DNA from: Bryocella elongata
GTDB lineage: Bacteria > Acidobacteriota > Terriglobia > Terriglobales > Acidobacteriaceae
Direction of reading: 5' to 3'
Assembly: GCF_900108185.1 (NCBI RefSeq)
Contig: NZ_FNVA01000008.1
Coordinates: 248,001 to 312,000 of the forward strand
DNA length: 64,000 bases
Both the position numbers and the translations under genes were made by a program. Position 1 is the stretch's first letter, and every line of letters starts with the position of its first letter. Shown piece after piece: positions 18,007 through 26,706 of the stretch. Under the pieces are notes generated by a model. It searched no databases. It was not told the origin of the DNA and saw only the letters and a list, made by a program, of their open reading frames with translations.

Positions 18007-19533
18007 ATGAAGCAAGACCTTGTACTTCGTGGCGGGTTGATCGCGGACGGGACGGGAGCGGCGGTGTTTCGCGGCGACCTGCTCGTCCGCGATGGCCGTA
18101 TTGCGGCTGTGGGAAGCGTCGGTGCGGCGCCTGGGGCTGTGGCGATTGATTGCGCGGGTATGGTGGTGAGCCCGGGCTTCATCGATGTGCATAGCCACTC
18201 CGATCTTCAGGTGTTGGACTCGCGGCGCGAGAAGATGCTGCAGGGCGTGACGACGGAGGTTGTGGGGAACTGCGGCTTCTCGCCCTATCCGAGCGCTGGC
18301 CATGCGGAGGAACTACGTTCATTTGCGAATGGGATTTTTTGTGGTGGGCAGGCGTGGGGTTGGAGATCGGCTGGGGAGTATCTTGCCGATGCGAACGCCT
18401 ATGCCCATGTGGCGCGCGTGTACTCGCTGCTGGGGCATGGAAGCCTGCGGATCGCGGTGCGCGGCAATCGCATGGACCCTGTGAGTGAAGGCGAGATCGC
18501 GCAGATGGAGGAGCTTCTCCGCGAGGCTCTGATGCAGGGCGCGGTGGGGTTCTCGACGGGCTTGATGTATGCGCCGGGGTCGAGTGCTGGCGAAGACGAA
18601 CTGACGCGGCTGTGCAAGGTGGTGGCGGAGTGTGGAGCGATCTACACGACTCACATGCGCGACTATGGATTCAAGCTGATCGAAGCTATTGACGAGCAGA
18701 TTGTGCTGGCGGAGCGTAGCGGATGCAGGCTGCAGATCTCCCACCTGCAGGCGGTGGGCAAGCCGAATCGTGAGCTGAATGAGCGGGCGCTGGAGCGGAT
18801 TGAAGCGGCGCGGGCGCGTGGGATCGACGTGGCGTTCGATTGCTACCCGTACATCGCGGGAAGCACGGTGATGACGCAGCTGCTGCCGCAGTGGGCGCTG
18901 GCCGGAGGCACGGAGGCGATGCTGGCCCGGCTTGGTGAACTTGGCGAGCGCGAGCGGATTGCTGCGGAGATGCGGTCGACGATTGCCAATGACTGGAGCG
19001 AGCTGCTGGTCAGCGCTGTGGCTTCAGCGGGCAATGCCGGATGTGTAGGCCGGACGATCGAAGAGCTTGCGGCAGCGCGTGGCCGTCAGGCTGAGGATGC
19101 GATCTTCGATTTGCTGATCGAGGAGCGCGGCGAGGTGAACATCCTCGAGTACAACCAGAGCGAAGAGAACCTGCGGCGGAATGTGACTCATCCGCTGGCG
19201 ATCATCATCAGCGATGGTTTTTATGTGAAGGGGCGTCCGCACCCGCGCCTGCATGGAACGTTTCCGGAGCTGCTGGGGCGGATGTGCCGTGACCTGGGAT
19301 GGCTGCCGCTGGAGACGGCGATCCACAAGATCACGGGGTATCCGGCGGAGCGCTTCGGGATGAAGGAGATCGGCGTGTTGCGCGAGGGATACCTGGCGGA
19401 CGTGACGATCTTCGACCCGAAGCGCATCCGGAGCCATGCAAGCTATGACGATCCGGAGCGTGCGCCTGAGGGCATCGAGTATGTGCTCAGGGAAGGACAG
19501 ACTCTACTGGAGCCGGCTTCTCAAACACGGTGA
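18007..19533 (+). CDS. N-acyl-D-amino-acid deacylase (D-aminoacylase), copy 2
   Basis: A 508-residue paralogue of the deacylase at 7060-8559, with the same metal-site elements: SPGFIDVHSHSDLQVLDSRREK, VVGNCGFSPYP, YTTHMRDYG, LQISHLQAVG and IISDGFYVKGRPHPRL. No signal peptide is present. It should free D-amino acids from N-acyl derivatives in the cytoplasm. It follows the aminotransferase by 17 bases, so they are probably co-transcribed. A GTG three bases earlier is an alternative start. Its last 47 bases overlap the 3' end of the convergent EamA gene. Confidence 0.9.
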   Translation: MKQDLVLRGGLIADGTGAAVFRGDLLVRDGRIAAVGSVGAAPGAVAIDCAGMVVSPGFIDVHSHSDLQVLDSRREKMLQGVTTEVVGNCGFSPYPSAGHAEELRSFANGIFCGGQAWGWRSAGEYLADANAYAHVARVYSLLGHGSLRIAVRGNRMDPVSEGEIAQMEELLREALMQGAVGFSTGLMYAPGSSAGEDELTRLCKVVAECGAIYTTHMRDYGFKLIEAIDEQIVLAERSGCRLQISHLQAVGKPNRELNERALERIEAARARGIDVAFDCYPYIAGSTVMTQLLPQWALAGGTEAMLARLGELGERERIAAEMRSTIANDWSELLVSAVASAGNAGCVGRTIEELAAARGRQAEDAIFDLLIEERGEVNILEYNQSEENLRRNVTHPLAIIISDGFYVKGRPHPRLHGTFPELLGRMCRDLGWLPLETAIHKITGYPAERFGMKEIGVLREGYLADVTIFDPKRIRSHASYDDPERAPEGIEYVLREGQTLLEPASQTR

Positions 19534-20458
19534 TGACAAGGGTACTGCCGAGTACCAGAACGCCTCCGAGTGCGGCCATGAGGCCGATGCGCTCATGCAG
19601 CCAGAAGGCGGCGATGGGGACGCCGAAGAAGGCGATGAGGTAGTTAGAGAGCGCGGCCTGGATGGCGTCGATGGACTTGAGCGCCTTGAGGAAGAGGATC
19701 ATCGAGAGCGTGGTGTGGAAGAGCATGAGCAGGGCGAGGCCGCTCCACGTGCTGACGGTGAAGTGTGGGATGTTGCGGAAGCTCTGGCCTTCGAGTGCGA
19801 TGACGAAGGGCGACATGAGCAGGGTGAGGCCAACGTAGGTCCAGAAGAGCATCTCCAGCGGGGAGTGGTGCTCGAGCGCGGCCTTGCCGTAGGAGTTGTA
19901 AAACGAGCTGCCAAGAATGGCGGCGAAGACGAGCAGGTTGCCGAGGAGTTGATCGCGGTTCAGCTTGACGCCGTGGACGTCGAGGCCGGAGCACATGGCG
20001 ACGCCCACGAGCGCGAGCGCGAAGCTGGCCCAGCGGACGCCGGTCATGCGCTCCTTGAGGAACAGCACGGCAAAGATGGCGGTGGTGACCGGCAGAGCGA
20101 GGGTGATGACGGCCGCGTTGGTGGCGAGCGACATGCGGGTGCCCCAGGTCATGAAGAGCTGTCCGGGAATGACGCCGAGGACGCAGAGCATCGCATAGAT
20201 GGCGAAGAGGCGGCCGCGTGTAGCCTTGGGGGCCTCGATGCCGGCGGCAGCGTTCGCGCGGCGTTCGGCGCGCACGAAGGGGTAGAGCACGAGTACGGAG
20301 ATGGCCGTCGGGAACCACACGGTGAAGAGCGGCCCGGCTTGATCCTGCACGAGCTTGATGCAGGTGAACTGCAGAGCCCACATGAGATTGCAGGAGAAGA
20401 GCAGGACCCAGGAGACGAACTTGGATTGTGCGGGCGGAGCGGCGACGGCGGTGCTCAT
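19487..20458 (-). CDS. EamA/DMT-superfamily permease
   Basis: A 323-residue protein with about ten transmembrane helices in two EamA repeats (SWVLLFSCNLMWALQFTCIKLV at the start of repeat 1; LVFAAILGSSFYNSYGK at the start of repeat 2). DMT permeases move amino acids, nucleosides or sugars, often outward. Its ATG overlaps the stop of the upstream dehydrogenase (ATGA, 20455-20458), so the two form a coupled pair, just as copy 1 of the dehydrogenase is coupled to an SSS symporter. The 3' end overlaps the D-aminoacylase by 47 bases tail to tail. Confidence 0.87.
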   Translation of the reverse strand: MSTAVAAPPAQSKFVSWVLLFSCNLMWALQFTCIKLVQDQAGPLFTVWFPTAISVLVLYPFVRAERRANAAAGIEAPKATRGRLFAIYAMLCVLGVIPGQLFMTWGTRMSLATNAAVITLALPVTTAIFAVLFLKERMTGVRWASFALALVGVAMCSGLDVHGVKLNRDQLLGNLLVFAAILGSSFYNSYGKAALEHHSPLEMLFWTYVGLTLLMSPFVIALEGQSFRNIPHFTVSTWSGLALLMLFHTTLSMILFLKALKSIDAIQAALSNYLIAFFGVPIAAFWLHERIGLMAALGGVLVLGSTLVITVFEKPAPVESVLP

Positions 20459-21477
20459 GCGGTGGGTGTGTACCTTTCAGCGAGCTTGCGAACCTCGTAG
20501 GTGAACTGCACCCAGTCCTGCTCCCAGCGTTTGGCGGAGGCAGGCGTGTAGGGATAGAAGCCTTTCGCGTTGGCAACGCCGAGGGCCTTGCTGCGGACGA
20601 CTCGCTTCATGAGCTTCGGGACCTCGGTGCCGGTGCTCAGCTCGGGCAGGAGGCCTTCCATCACCGCGGCGTAGGCGGGGATGCCGGTGAGGTCCATCCA
20701 GCGGAAGGGGCCAGCGAGGAGCGCCCACCAGCCAATGTCGTTGCGGAAGGACTGGTCGACGGTCTCGATGTCGGCGATGCCGGATTCGACGAGGTGGAAG
20801 GCCTCGCGCATCATCGCATACATGAGGCGATTGGAGAGGAAGCCGCGGATGTCCTGCTTGAGGACCGCAGGCTCCTTTCCGCAGGCGATGCCGAAGCGCT
20901 TTGCCGCCGTGACGATGGCGGCCTTGGTCTGCTTGCCGGGGATGATCTCGAGGTAGCGCATGATCTGCGCAGGCTCGCCCCAATGCATGCCGAGGTAGCG
21001 GCCGGGAGCGAGGCGGCCTTGTTGCAGGAGGGTGATAGGGAGGCTGGATGTGTTCGATGCGATGATGGTCGTCTGTGGGACGGCTTGCTCGAGCTCAGCG
21101 AAGATGGATCGCTTAAGGGCGAGGTCCTCGCGGACGCATTCCAGCACAAGTTCGCAAGAGGCGAGGTCGGCGTAGCCTTCGGCACGATGGAGGCGCTGCT
21201 TCCAGGTGGCGAGGATCTTGGGGGCGAGTCCGAGCTGCTTGTTGAGCTCCTTGAGCTCGCGCGCGACGTGCAGTTGCGTGGCGCGGAACTTTGCCTTGTC
21301 GGTGTCCAGACCGATGACCTCGAAACCATGCGCGAGCAGGCAGGTGGCGATGCCCTGGCCCATGAGGCCGAGGCCGATGATGCCTACGGTGCGGATCGGC
21401 ATGGGAGCTTTGGGGCTGCCGACGTTTGTCTTGGGGGAGCGTCGTGGGGCGGAGCTTCGTGCGGGCTTCGATGGCAT
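20455..21477 (-). CDS. 3-hydroxyacyl-CoA dehydrogenase-like NAD-dependent oxidoreductase, copy 2
   Basis: A 340-residue paralogue of the enzyme at 4079-5044. It has the Rossmann motif VGIIGLGLMGQGIATCLLAHG, the IASNTSSLPIT segment and the same unusual catalytic-His context, GMHWGEPAQ. The C-terminal half has the HCDH helical domain (GFLSNRLMYAMMREAFHLVESG). The first 25 residues are basic and Pro/Ser rich with no counterpart in copy 1; an internal ATG at 21402 (MPIRTVG) would give the usual length, and neither start has a clear ribosome binding site. It is divergent from RidA and coupled to the EamA permease. Confidence 0.8.
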   Translation of the reverse strand: MPSKPARSSAPRRSPKTNVGSPKAPMPIRTVGIIGLGLMGQGIATCLLAHGFEVIGLDTDKAKFRATQLHVARELKELNKQLGLAPKILATWKQRLHRAEGYADLASCELVLECVREDLALKRSIFAELEQAVPQTTIIASNTSSLPITLLQQGRLAPGRYLGMHWGEPAQIMRYLEIIPGKQTKAAIVTAAKRFGIACGKEPAVLKQDIRGFLSNRLMYAMMREAFHLVESGIADIETVDQSFRNDIGWWALLAGPFRWMDLTGIPAYAAVMEGLLPELSTGTEVPKLMKRVVRSKALGVANAKGFYPYTPASAKRWEQDWVQFTYEVRKLAERYTPTA

Positions 21478-21640
21478 GGTGTGGATTCAGTCTTGCGGGG
21501 ACAGGGGCGCACGTCAAGCAGGCACGCGGGGAGCGGGCTTCTGCGTCCAGCCGAGTGGACGACCCGGGTGCGCGAAGGTGTTGTAGCGTCGCTGGAGCGC
21601 GTACCCTAAGCTCGAGACAAGACCTCACGCAGGAGAGAAG

Positions 21641-22045
21641 ATGGCATTCGTCCAGGTAACAAATCCGAATCGCGCGGCCAGCACGGGAGCGTACTCCGAT
21701 GGGCTGATCGTTGATGGCTGGCTGTATTGCAGCGGGCAGGGACCGATCGATGTGGCAACAGGCGCGGCGGTGGCTGGCAGTATTGAAGAAGAGGTGCGGT
21801 TGACGCTGAAGAACCTCGGCGACGTGCTGAAGGCCGGCGGTTGCAGCTACAAGGATGTGGTGAAGTGCACGGTGCACCTGATCAACATTGAGGACTTTGG
21901 GCGCTTCAACGAGGTGTACCAGGAGTTCTTCACCGGTGTGCTGCCGACACGGACGACGGTGCAGTCGATGCTGGGTCTGGGCATCAAGGTGGAGATCGAT
22001 GCGATTGCGCGCATCCCAACCGCGGGGGAGAGCGTTGCAGGCTGA
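21641..22045 (+). CDS. RidA (YjgF/YER057c/UK114) family enamine/imine deaminase
   Basis: A 134-residue RidA-type protein. The active-site Arg is in LPTRTTVQ, with the typical GLIVDGWLYCSGQGPID and VKCTVHLINIEDFGRFNEVYQEFF segments. The family hydrolyses reactive 2-aminoacrylate-type imines produced by PLP enzymes, which fits a cluster with two aminotransferases and a D-amino-acid lyase. AGGAGAG precedes the ATG. It is the first gene of the plus-strand operon running to 29688 and overlaps the next frame by 11 bases. Confidence 0.92.
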   Translation: MAFVQVTNPNRAASTGAYSDGLIVDGWLYCSGQGPIDVATGAAVAGSIEEEVRLTLKNLGDVLKAGGCSYKDVVKCTVHLINIEDFGRFNEVYQEFFTGVLPTRTTVQSMLGLGIKVEIDAIARIPTAGESVAG

Positions 22046-23384
22046 TCGCACAGTGTGGGAGATCGGCGTGGCCCAGCGAGTGGTCACGCCGTCACTCGGC
22101 AGCCAGATGGCTGGCTTCGACGCGCGCAAGGGCGTGGCGGAGTCGGTGCATGACGACCTGCACGCACGGGCGCTGGCGCTGACTGCCGGTGATCGGACGG
22201 CGCTGCTGGTGAGCGTCGAGGTGATTGCGGTTTCAGCTGCGTTCTCCGCTGCTGTTCGGCAGCGCGTCCGCGAAGCAACGGGAGTGCCGGAGAGCCATAT
22301 CGTACTGTCCGCGACGCATACGCACTGCGGCCCTGTGACGTTGAACCATTTCTTCAACCAGGGGCAGGCGCTGGATGATGGCTATCTGGCGAAGCTGGCG
22401 GATGGGGTCGTGGAGGCTGCGGTTGCGGCGTATGGCGAACGAAGGGCGCGCACGCTGCGCGTCGGGCTTGCGCCTGCTGAGGGCATTGCAAAGAACCGAC
22501 GGACAGCGGATGAACTGCCGATAGATCCTTTCGCTGGTGTGCTGCTGGTGGAAGAGCTGGACGGCAGGACGGTGGCGATCGCGGTGAACTACGCGTGCCA
22601 CACTACCTGCCTGGGGCCGGATACGTTGAGCCTCACGCAGGACTTTCCGTTCTACACGCTGGAGAAGCTGCGTGCAGAGCTGGGCAGCGATGTGATGGCG
22701 ATGTTCTTCAATGGAGCGGAGGGCGACCTCAGCATCGGGCACAAGAGCGACCTGAGCGCGGTGGGCGTGGTGGATTCGTTCCGGACGTTCGCGACGGCGA
22801 AGACTCTGGGCGAGCGGTTGGCGGATGCGGTGCTGGAGGTGCTGCCGACGTGTGCGGCGGAGCTGGCGGAGATTGCGGTGATTCGGCGCGAGGTGGCGCT
22901 GCCGCTGAAGAGCTATGCGCCGCTGGCGGCGATGACGGAGCGGAAGATCGAGACGAAGGCGGCGATCGATGTGGACGCGCCGCTGCTGGAGCAGGTGAAG
23001 AGCAAGCAGCAGTACCTGTTTGCGCGGATCGAAGAGTATTACGCGCGGCTGTATGAAGAGAGCGTTGCGGCGGAGCCGAAGGCGCTGGCGGTGGAGATGA
23101 TCGCGCTGCGGCTGGGAAGCACGGTGTTTGTGTCGTTGCCGGGCGAGGTGTTTGTGCGCATTTCGCTGGCGATCCGCGAGCGTTCGCCGTTTGCGCGGAC
23201 GCTGTTCCTGGGGCTGGCGAACGACTACATCGGGTATGTGCCGGACGAGCAGGCCAACGCGACGATCGGATATGAGGTGGTGGCGGCGCGTGTGACGACG
23301 GCGGCGAGCGAGGTGATGGAGCAGGCGGCGGTGGAGATGCTCGAGGGCCTGTCAGAGGCGAAGCAGAGGGAGAACGCGGCATGA
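22035..23384 (+). CDS. Neutral/alkaline ceramidase-like N-terminal domain hydrolase, cytoplasmic form
   Basis: A 449-residue protein with neutral-ceramidase landmarks: SATHTHCGPVT and NYACHTTCLGPDTLSLTQDFP supply zinc His residues, and FFNGAEGDLS matches the family Asn/Gly loop. True ceramidases are exported, over 600 residues long, and end in an immunoglobulin-like domain; this one has no signal peptide and lacks that domain. It may therefore cleave a small N-acyl amide. A TTG start is chosen at 22035 because GGGGGAGAG lies just before it within the RidA end; GTG 22053 is an alternative. The stop overlaps the next ATG (ATGA). Confidence 0.75.
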   Translation: MQADRTVWEIGVAQRVVTPSLGSQMAGFDARKGVAESVHDDLHARALALTAGDRTALLVSVEVIAVSAAFSAAVRQRVREATGVPESHIVLSATHTHCGPVTLNHFFNQGQALDDGYLAKLADGVVEAAVAAYGERRARTLRVGLAPAEGIAKNRRTADELPIDPFAGVLLVEELDGRTVAIAVNYACHTTCLGPDTLSLTQDFPFYTLEKLRAELGSDVMAMFFNGAEGDLSIGHKSDLSAVGVVDSFRTFATAKTLGERLADAVLEVLPTCAAELAEIAVIRREVALPLKSYAPLAAMTERKIETKAAIDVDAPLLEQVKSKQQYLFARIEEYYARLYEESVAAEPKALAVEMIALRLGSTVFVSLPGEVFVRISLAIRERSPFARTLFLGLANDYIGYVPDEQANATIGYEVVAARVTTAASEVMEQAAVEMLEGLSEAKQRENAA

Positions 23385-24421
23385 GCGAGAAGCTACGCAT
23401 TGGTGTGATCGGCGCGGGGATCATGGGGCAGCAGTATGTGCGGATCTACCAGGACCACCCGTATGCGCGCGTGACGAAGGTGGCGGCGCGGCGGCTGGAG
23501 AGCGCGCAGGAGGTCGCGACGCGGTTTGAGGTGCCGCGTGCGACGGATGACTGGCGGACGATTACGGAGTCGAGCGAGATCGATGCGGTGTGCGTGGCAC
23601 TGCCGGACGATCAGCACTTTGCAGCGACGAAGAGCGCGCTGGAGCACGGCAAGCATGTGCTGATCGAGAAGCCGATGACGACGGACCTGGGCGAAGCGGA
23701 CGAGCTGGTTCGGATTGCGGAGCGCTCGGGCAAGGTGGCGCAGGTGGCGTTCAATCATCGCTGGCTGGCTCCGTATCACCAGGGCAAGGCGTCGATTGCG
23801 GCGGGCGAGATTGGTATGCCGCTGACGAGCTATGCGCGGAAGAACGACACGATCTTTGTGCCGACGAAGTTCATCTCGTGGGCTGCGGAGACGACGCCGG
23901 CGTGGTTTCTGAGCTGCCATGACATGGACCTGGTGACGTGGTTCTTCGCCAGCGAGCCGGTGGAGGCGCGGGCGTGGGGCGTGAAGAAGGTGCTGGTGGC
24001 GCAGGGCATCGACACGTATGACATGATCCAGGCGCAGGTGCGGTACGCGAATGGAGCGATTGCGACGTTCGAGTCGGGATGGGTGCATCCGAACACATTT
24101 CCGACGATGGTGGACTCGTTTATCGGCGTAGTGGGAGAGCATGGGCACCTGCACTTCGACCGCAAGCGCGAGAGCCTGGAGATGAGCACGCCGAAGAGCT
24201 TTACGTATCCGAAGACGTTTCTGTCGGCGGATGTGTTTGGCACGCTGCGCGGAGCGTTTCCTTCCTGCCTGGACGACTTTGTGAATGCGATTCGCAAGGG
24301 CCATGCGCCGGCGGTGGGTGTGCGCGATGGGCGCAGGGTGACGGCGATCCTGACGGCGGTGCACGAGTCGCTGGCGAGTGGTGGTGAGACGGTCCGGGTG
24401 CCCGCGCTGGCGGGCGAGTAA
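23381..24421 (+). CDS. Gfo/Idh/MocA-family NAD(P)-dependent oxidoreductase
   Basis: A 346-residue dehydrogenase with an N-terminal Rossmann fold (IGVIGAGIMGQQYVRIY), the EKP motif (VLIEKPMTTDLGEAD) and an alpha/beta substrate domain. Family members oxidise or reduce sugars, inositols and related polyols. It is coupled to the ceramidase-like gene by ATGA and is followed after 43 bases by the second aminotransferase. A sugar or amino-sugar substrate is plausible because the operon ends in a polysaccharide lyase; this is inference. Confidence 0.9.
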   Translation: MSEKLRIGVIGAGIMGQQYVRIYQDHPYARVTKVAARRLESAQEVATRFEVPRATDDWRTITESSEIDAVCVALPDDQHFAATKSALEHGKHVLIEKPMTTDLGEADELVRIAERSGKVAQVAFNHRWLAPYHQGKASIAAGEIGMPLTSYARKNDTIFVPTKFISWAAETTPAWFLSCHDMDLVTWFFASEPVEARAWGVKKVLVAQGIDTYDMIQAQVRYANGAIATFESGWVHPNTFPTMVDSFIGVVGEHGHLHFDRKRESLEMSTPKSFTYPKTFLSADVFGTLRGAFPSCLDDFVNAIRKGHAPAVGVRDGRRVTAILTAVHESLASGGETVRVPALAGE

Positions 24422-24464
24422 AGCAAGAGCCGAAGAGGCTTCGAAGACATAAGAGGGAGAAGGT

Positions 24465-25823
24465 ATGCACCACGGTTATGCGAAGTCGATTGCCAGCCTG
24501 GAGCGGGCGAAGAGGTCGCTTGCGGGCGGCGTGAGCAGCAATGTGCGCGCGGGAGACAAGCCGTTTCCGCTGTACTTCGAGCGCGGGATGGGCTCGAAGC
24601 TGTGGGACGTGGACGGCAATGAGTACATCGACTTTGTGCTGGGGCGCGGGCCATTGTTCCTGGGGCATACCCATGCAGGCGTGATCGAAGCGACGTGCAA
24701 GCAGCTGCAGATGGGACAGATCTATGCGGCGCAGCATGAGCTGGAGATTGAGCTGGCAGAACGCGTGTGCCGGATCGTGCCGTGTGCGGATCTGGTGCGG
24801 TTCGGCATCTCTGGCTCGGAGGCGGTGCATGGGGCGCTGCGTCTGGCGCGTGCTGCCACGGGACGCAAGACGGTGATCAAGTTCGAGGGGCAGTATCACG
24901 GCTGGCTGGACAATATTCTGTACAGCCTTGGGCCTGATCCCACGCGCGCGGGAGAGTGGGATCATCCACGAACGCTAGCGGAGTCGCCGGGTCAATTCGA
25001 TGGCGAAGAGAGCCACGTGGTGGTGCTGCCGTGGAATCATCTGCCGACGCTGGAGCAGTATCTCGACCAACATCGGGGAGAGATCGCCGCGGTGATTACG
25101 GAGCCGGTGATGTGCAACACGGCGGTGATTCCGCCGCTGCCGGGATTCCTCGAGGGAATGCGTGAGCTCTGTACGAAGCATGATGTGGTGCTGATCTTCG
25201 ACGAGGTGATCACAGGCTTCCGGCTGTCGCTGGCGGGCGCGCAGGGACGGTTCGGGATCAAGCCGGACCTGACGATCTTCGGCAAGGCGATTGCGAATGG
25301 GATGCCGATCAGCTGCCTGGCGGGGATTGAGAAGTACATGAGGCTGATTGCGGCGGGCAAGGTGGGCCACGGCGGAACGTACAACAGCATTCCTCCGGCG
25401 GTGGCGGGTGCGATTGCGACGCTGGACGCGCTGGAGCAGGACGAGCACGCGGCGTATGCGGCTGCGGACCGTGCAGGGCTGGCGCTGGTCGACGGCTTGC
25501 GTGGATTGGCGAAGAAGCTAAATCTGCCGCTGGTGGTTCAAGGCTATGGAGTGATCTTCTATCTGGGCTTCCCGAAGCAGGGAGTCGCATTGCATGAAGG
25601 CCAGGCAATTACGGACTATCGGACGTCGTTGACGATGGATCAGGATTTGTACAGTGCGTTCGTATCGGACATCGTTGGCCGAGGTGTGCGGATCATTCCG
25701 CGAGGGAACTGGTTTCTTTCGTCGGCACATACGGACGATGATGTGGCGGCTACGCTGGAGGCTGCTGAGGCTGCGTTGATTGAAGTGGTAGTGCCGGCGT
25801 ACGAGAAGGCGGTACAGGCATGA
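24465..25823 (+). CDS. Class III PLP aminotransferase (glutamate-1-semialdehyde aminomutase-like), copy 2
   Basis: A 452-residue PLP enzyme. Landmarks are GISGSEAVHGALRLARAATGR, QYHGW, IFDEVITGFR (cofactor Asp) and IFGKAIANGMPIS (Schiff-base Lys), with GGTYNSIPPAVA near the end. GAGGGAGAAGG before the ATG is a strong ribosome binding site. It differs from copy 1 in many places, so the two are not a recent duplication. It is coupled to the following FAH-family gene by ATGA, and RidA upstream could clear its reactive intermediates. The amino donor and acceptor are unknown. Confidence 0.87.
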   Translation: MHHGYAKSIASLERAKRSLAGGVSSNVRAGDKPFPLYFERGMGSKLWDVDGNEYIDFVLGRGPLFLGHTHAGVIEATCKQLQMGQIYAAQHELEIELAERVCRIVPCADLVRFGISGSEAVHGALRLARAATGRKTVIKFEGQYHGWLDNILYSLGPDPTRAGEWDHPRTLAESPGQFDGEESHVVVLPWNHLPTLEQYLDQHRGEIAAVITEPVMCNTAVIPPLPGFLEGMRELCTKHDVVLIFDEVITGFRLSLAGAQGRFGIKPDLTIFGKAIANGMPISCLAGIEKYMRLIAAGKVGHGGTYNSIPPAVAGAIATLDALEQDEHAAYAAADRAGLALVDGLRGLAKKLNLPLVVQGYGVIFYLGFPKQGVALHEGQAITDYRTSLTMDQDLYSAFVSDIVGRGVRIIPRGNWFLSSAHTDDDVAATLEAAEAALIEVVVPAYEKAVQA

Positions 25824-26704
25824 AGCTTGGAATCGCGGAGAAGGATGGACGGAGATTCGTCGCGGCTTCGGTGAACGAGGGCGTGGTCGATCTCACGTCG
25901 GTGGTTGCAGGCACGAGCCTGCGTGGCCTGATCGAGACGTGGTCGAGCAATCTAGATGAATGCGCGGCGTTGCTGAGCTCGGGAGCGCATATTGAGGGAG
26001 CGCGTTGGTGTGCACCTCTGCCGGATCCGCCGAAGTTCCTGCTGCTGGCGGGTAACTTCCGCGCACATGTTGTGGAGTCGGGGTATGAGGCTGCGCCGGA
26101 GAAGAATCTGACGCCACAGTTCTTTATGAAGCCGGCGACCACGATCCTTGATCCTGAGGCGGACATTCCTCTTGTAAGCGAGAACGTTGGCCTGGACTAC
26201 GAGGCTGAGCTTGCTGTGGTGATGGGCAAGCGCGTGAAGAACGCGACACTGGAGAACGCGCTGGAAGCGGTGTGGGGATATACGGTGGTCAACGATATCT
26301 CGGAGCGAAAGTTGAACTCGCGCATGCAGCCACGGGAGAAGCGGTCGAATGATGACTTCTTCGATTGGCTCGTGGGTAAGTGGTTTGATGGATCGGCGCC
26401 GATGGGGCCTTGGGTGACGACTTCGGATGAGATGTCAGGGCTTGCTGCGGGAGAGATCGTAGTGAGCGGATACCTGAATGGCGAAGAGGTACAACGGGCG
26501 CCGATTACGGCGATGATTCACTCCGTGGCTGAGGCGATTGTGTACATCAGCCGCGTACTTACGCTGGAGCCGGGAGACGTGATCGCCATGGGCACGCCCG
26601 CAGGTGTAGGGCTGGCGCGTGGACGGCTGCTTCAGGACGGCGATGAGATCTCATGCGAGGTGACGGGTATTGGGGTACTGCGCAATCGAGTGAGGCTGAG
26701 CTAG
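25820..26704 (+). CDS. Fumarylacetoacetate hydrolase (FAH) family protein
   Basis: A 294-residue FAH-fold protein with a short N-terminal domain and the metal-binding core: GLDYEAELAVVMGK (Glu ligands), GYTVVNDISERK (Asp) and VIAMGTPAGVGLARG (loop). Family members hydrolyse or hydrate 2-keto acids such as 2-keto-3-deoxy sugar acids or acylpyruvates. It is translationally coupled to the aminotransferase (ATGA), and its stop lies two bases before the GTG of the lyase gene. A role in breaking down a keto-deoxy acid from the lyase product is an attractive but unproved reading. Confidence 0.9.
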   Translation: MKLGIAEKDGRRFVAASVNEGVVDLTSVVAGTSLRGLIETWSSNLDECAALLSSGAHIEGARWCAPLPDPPKFLLLAGNFRAHVVESGYEAAPEKNLTPQFFMKPATTILDPEADIPLVSENVGLDYEAELAVVMGKRVKNATLENALEAVWGYTVVNDISERKLNSRMQPREKRSNDDFFDWLVGKWFDGSAPMGPWVTTSDEMSGLAAGEIVVSGYLNGEEVQRAPITAMIHSVAEAIVYISRVLTLEPGDVIAMGTPAGVGLARGRLLQDGDEISCEVTGIGVLRNRVRLS

Positions 26705-26706
26705 GC

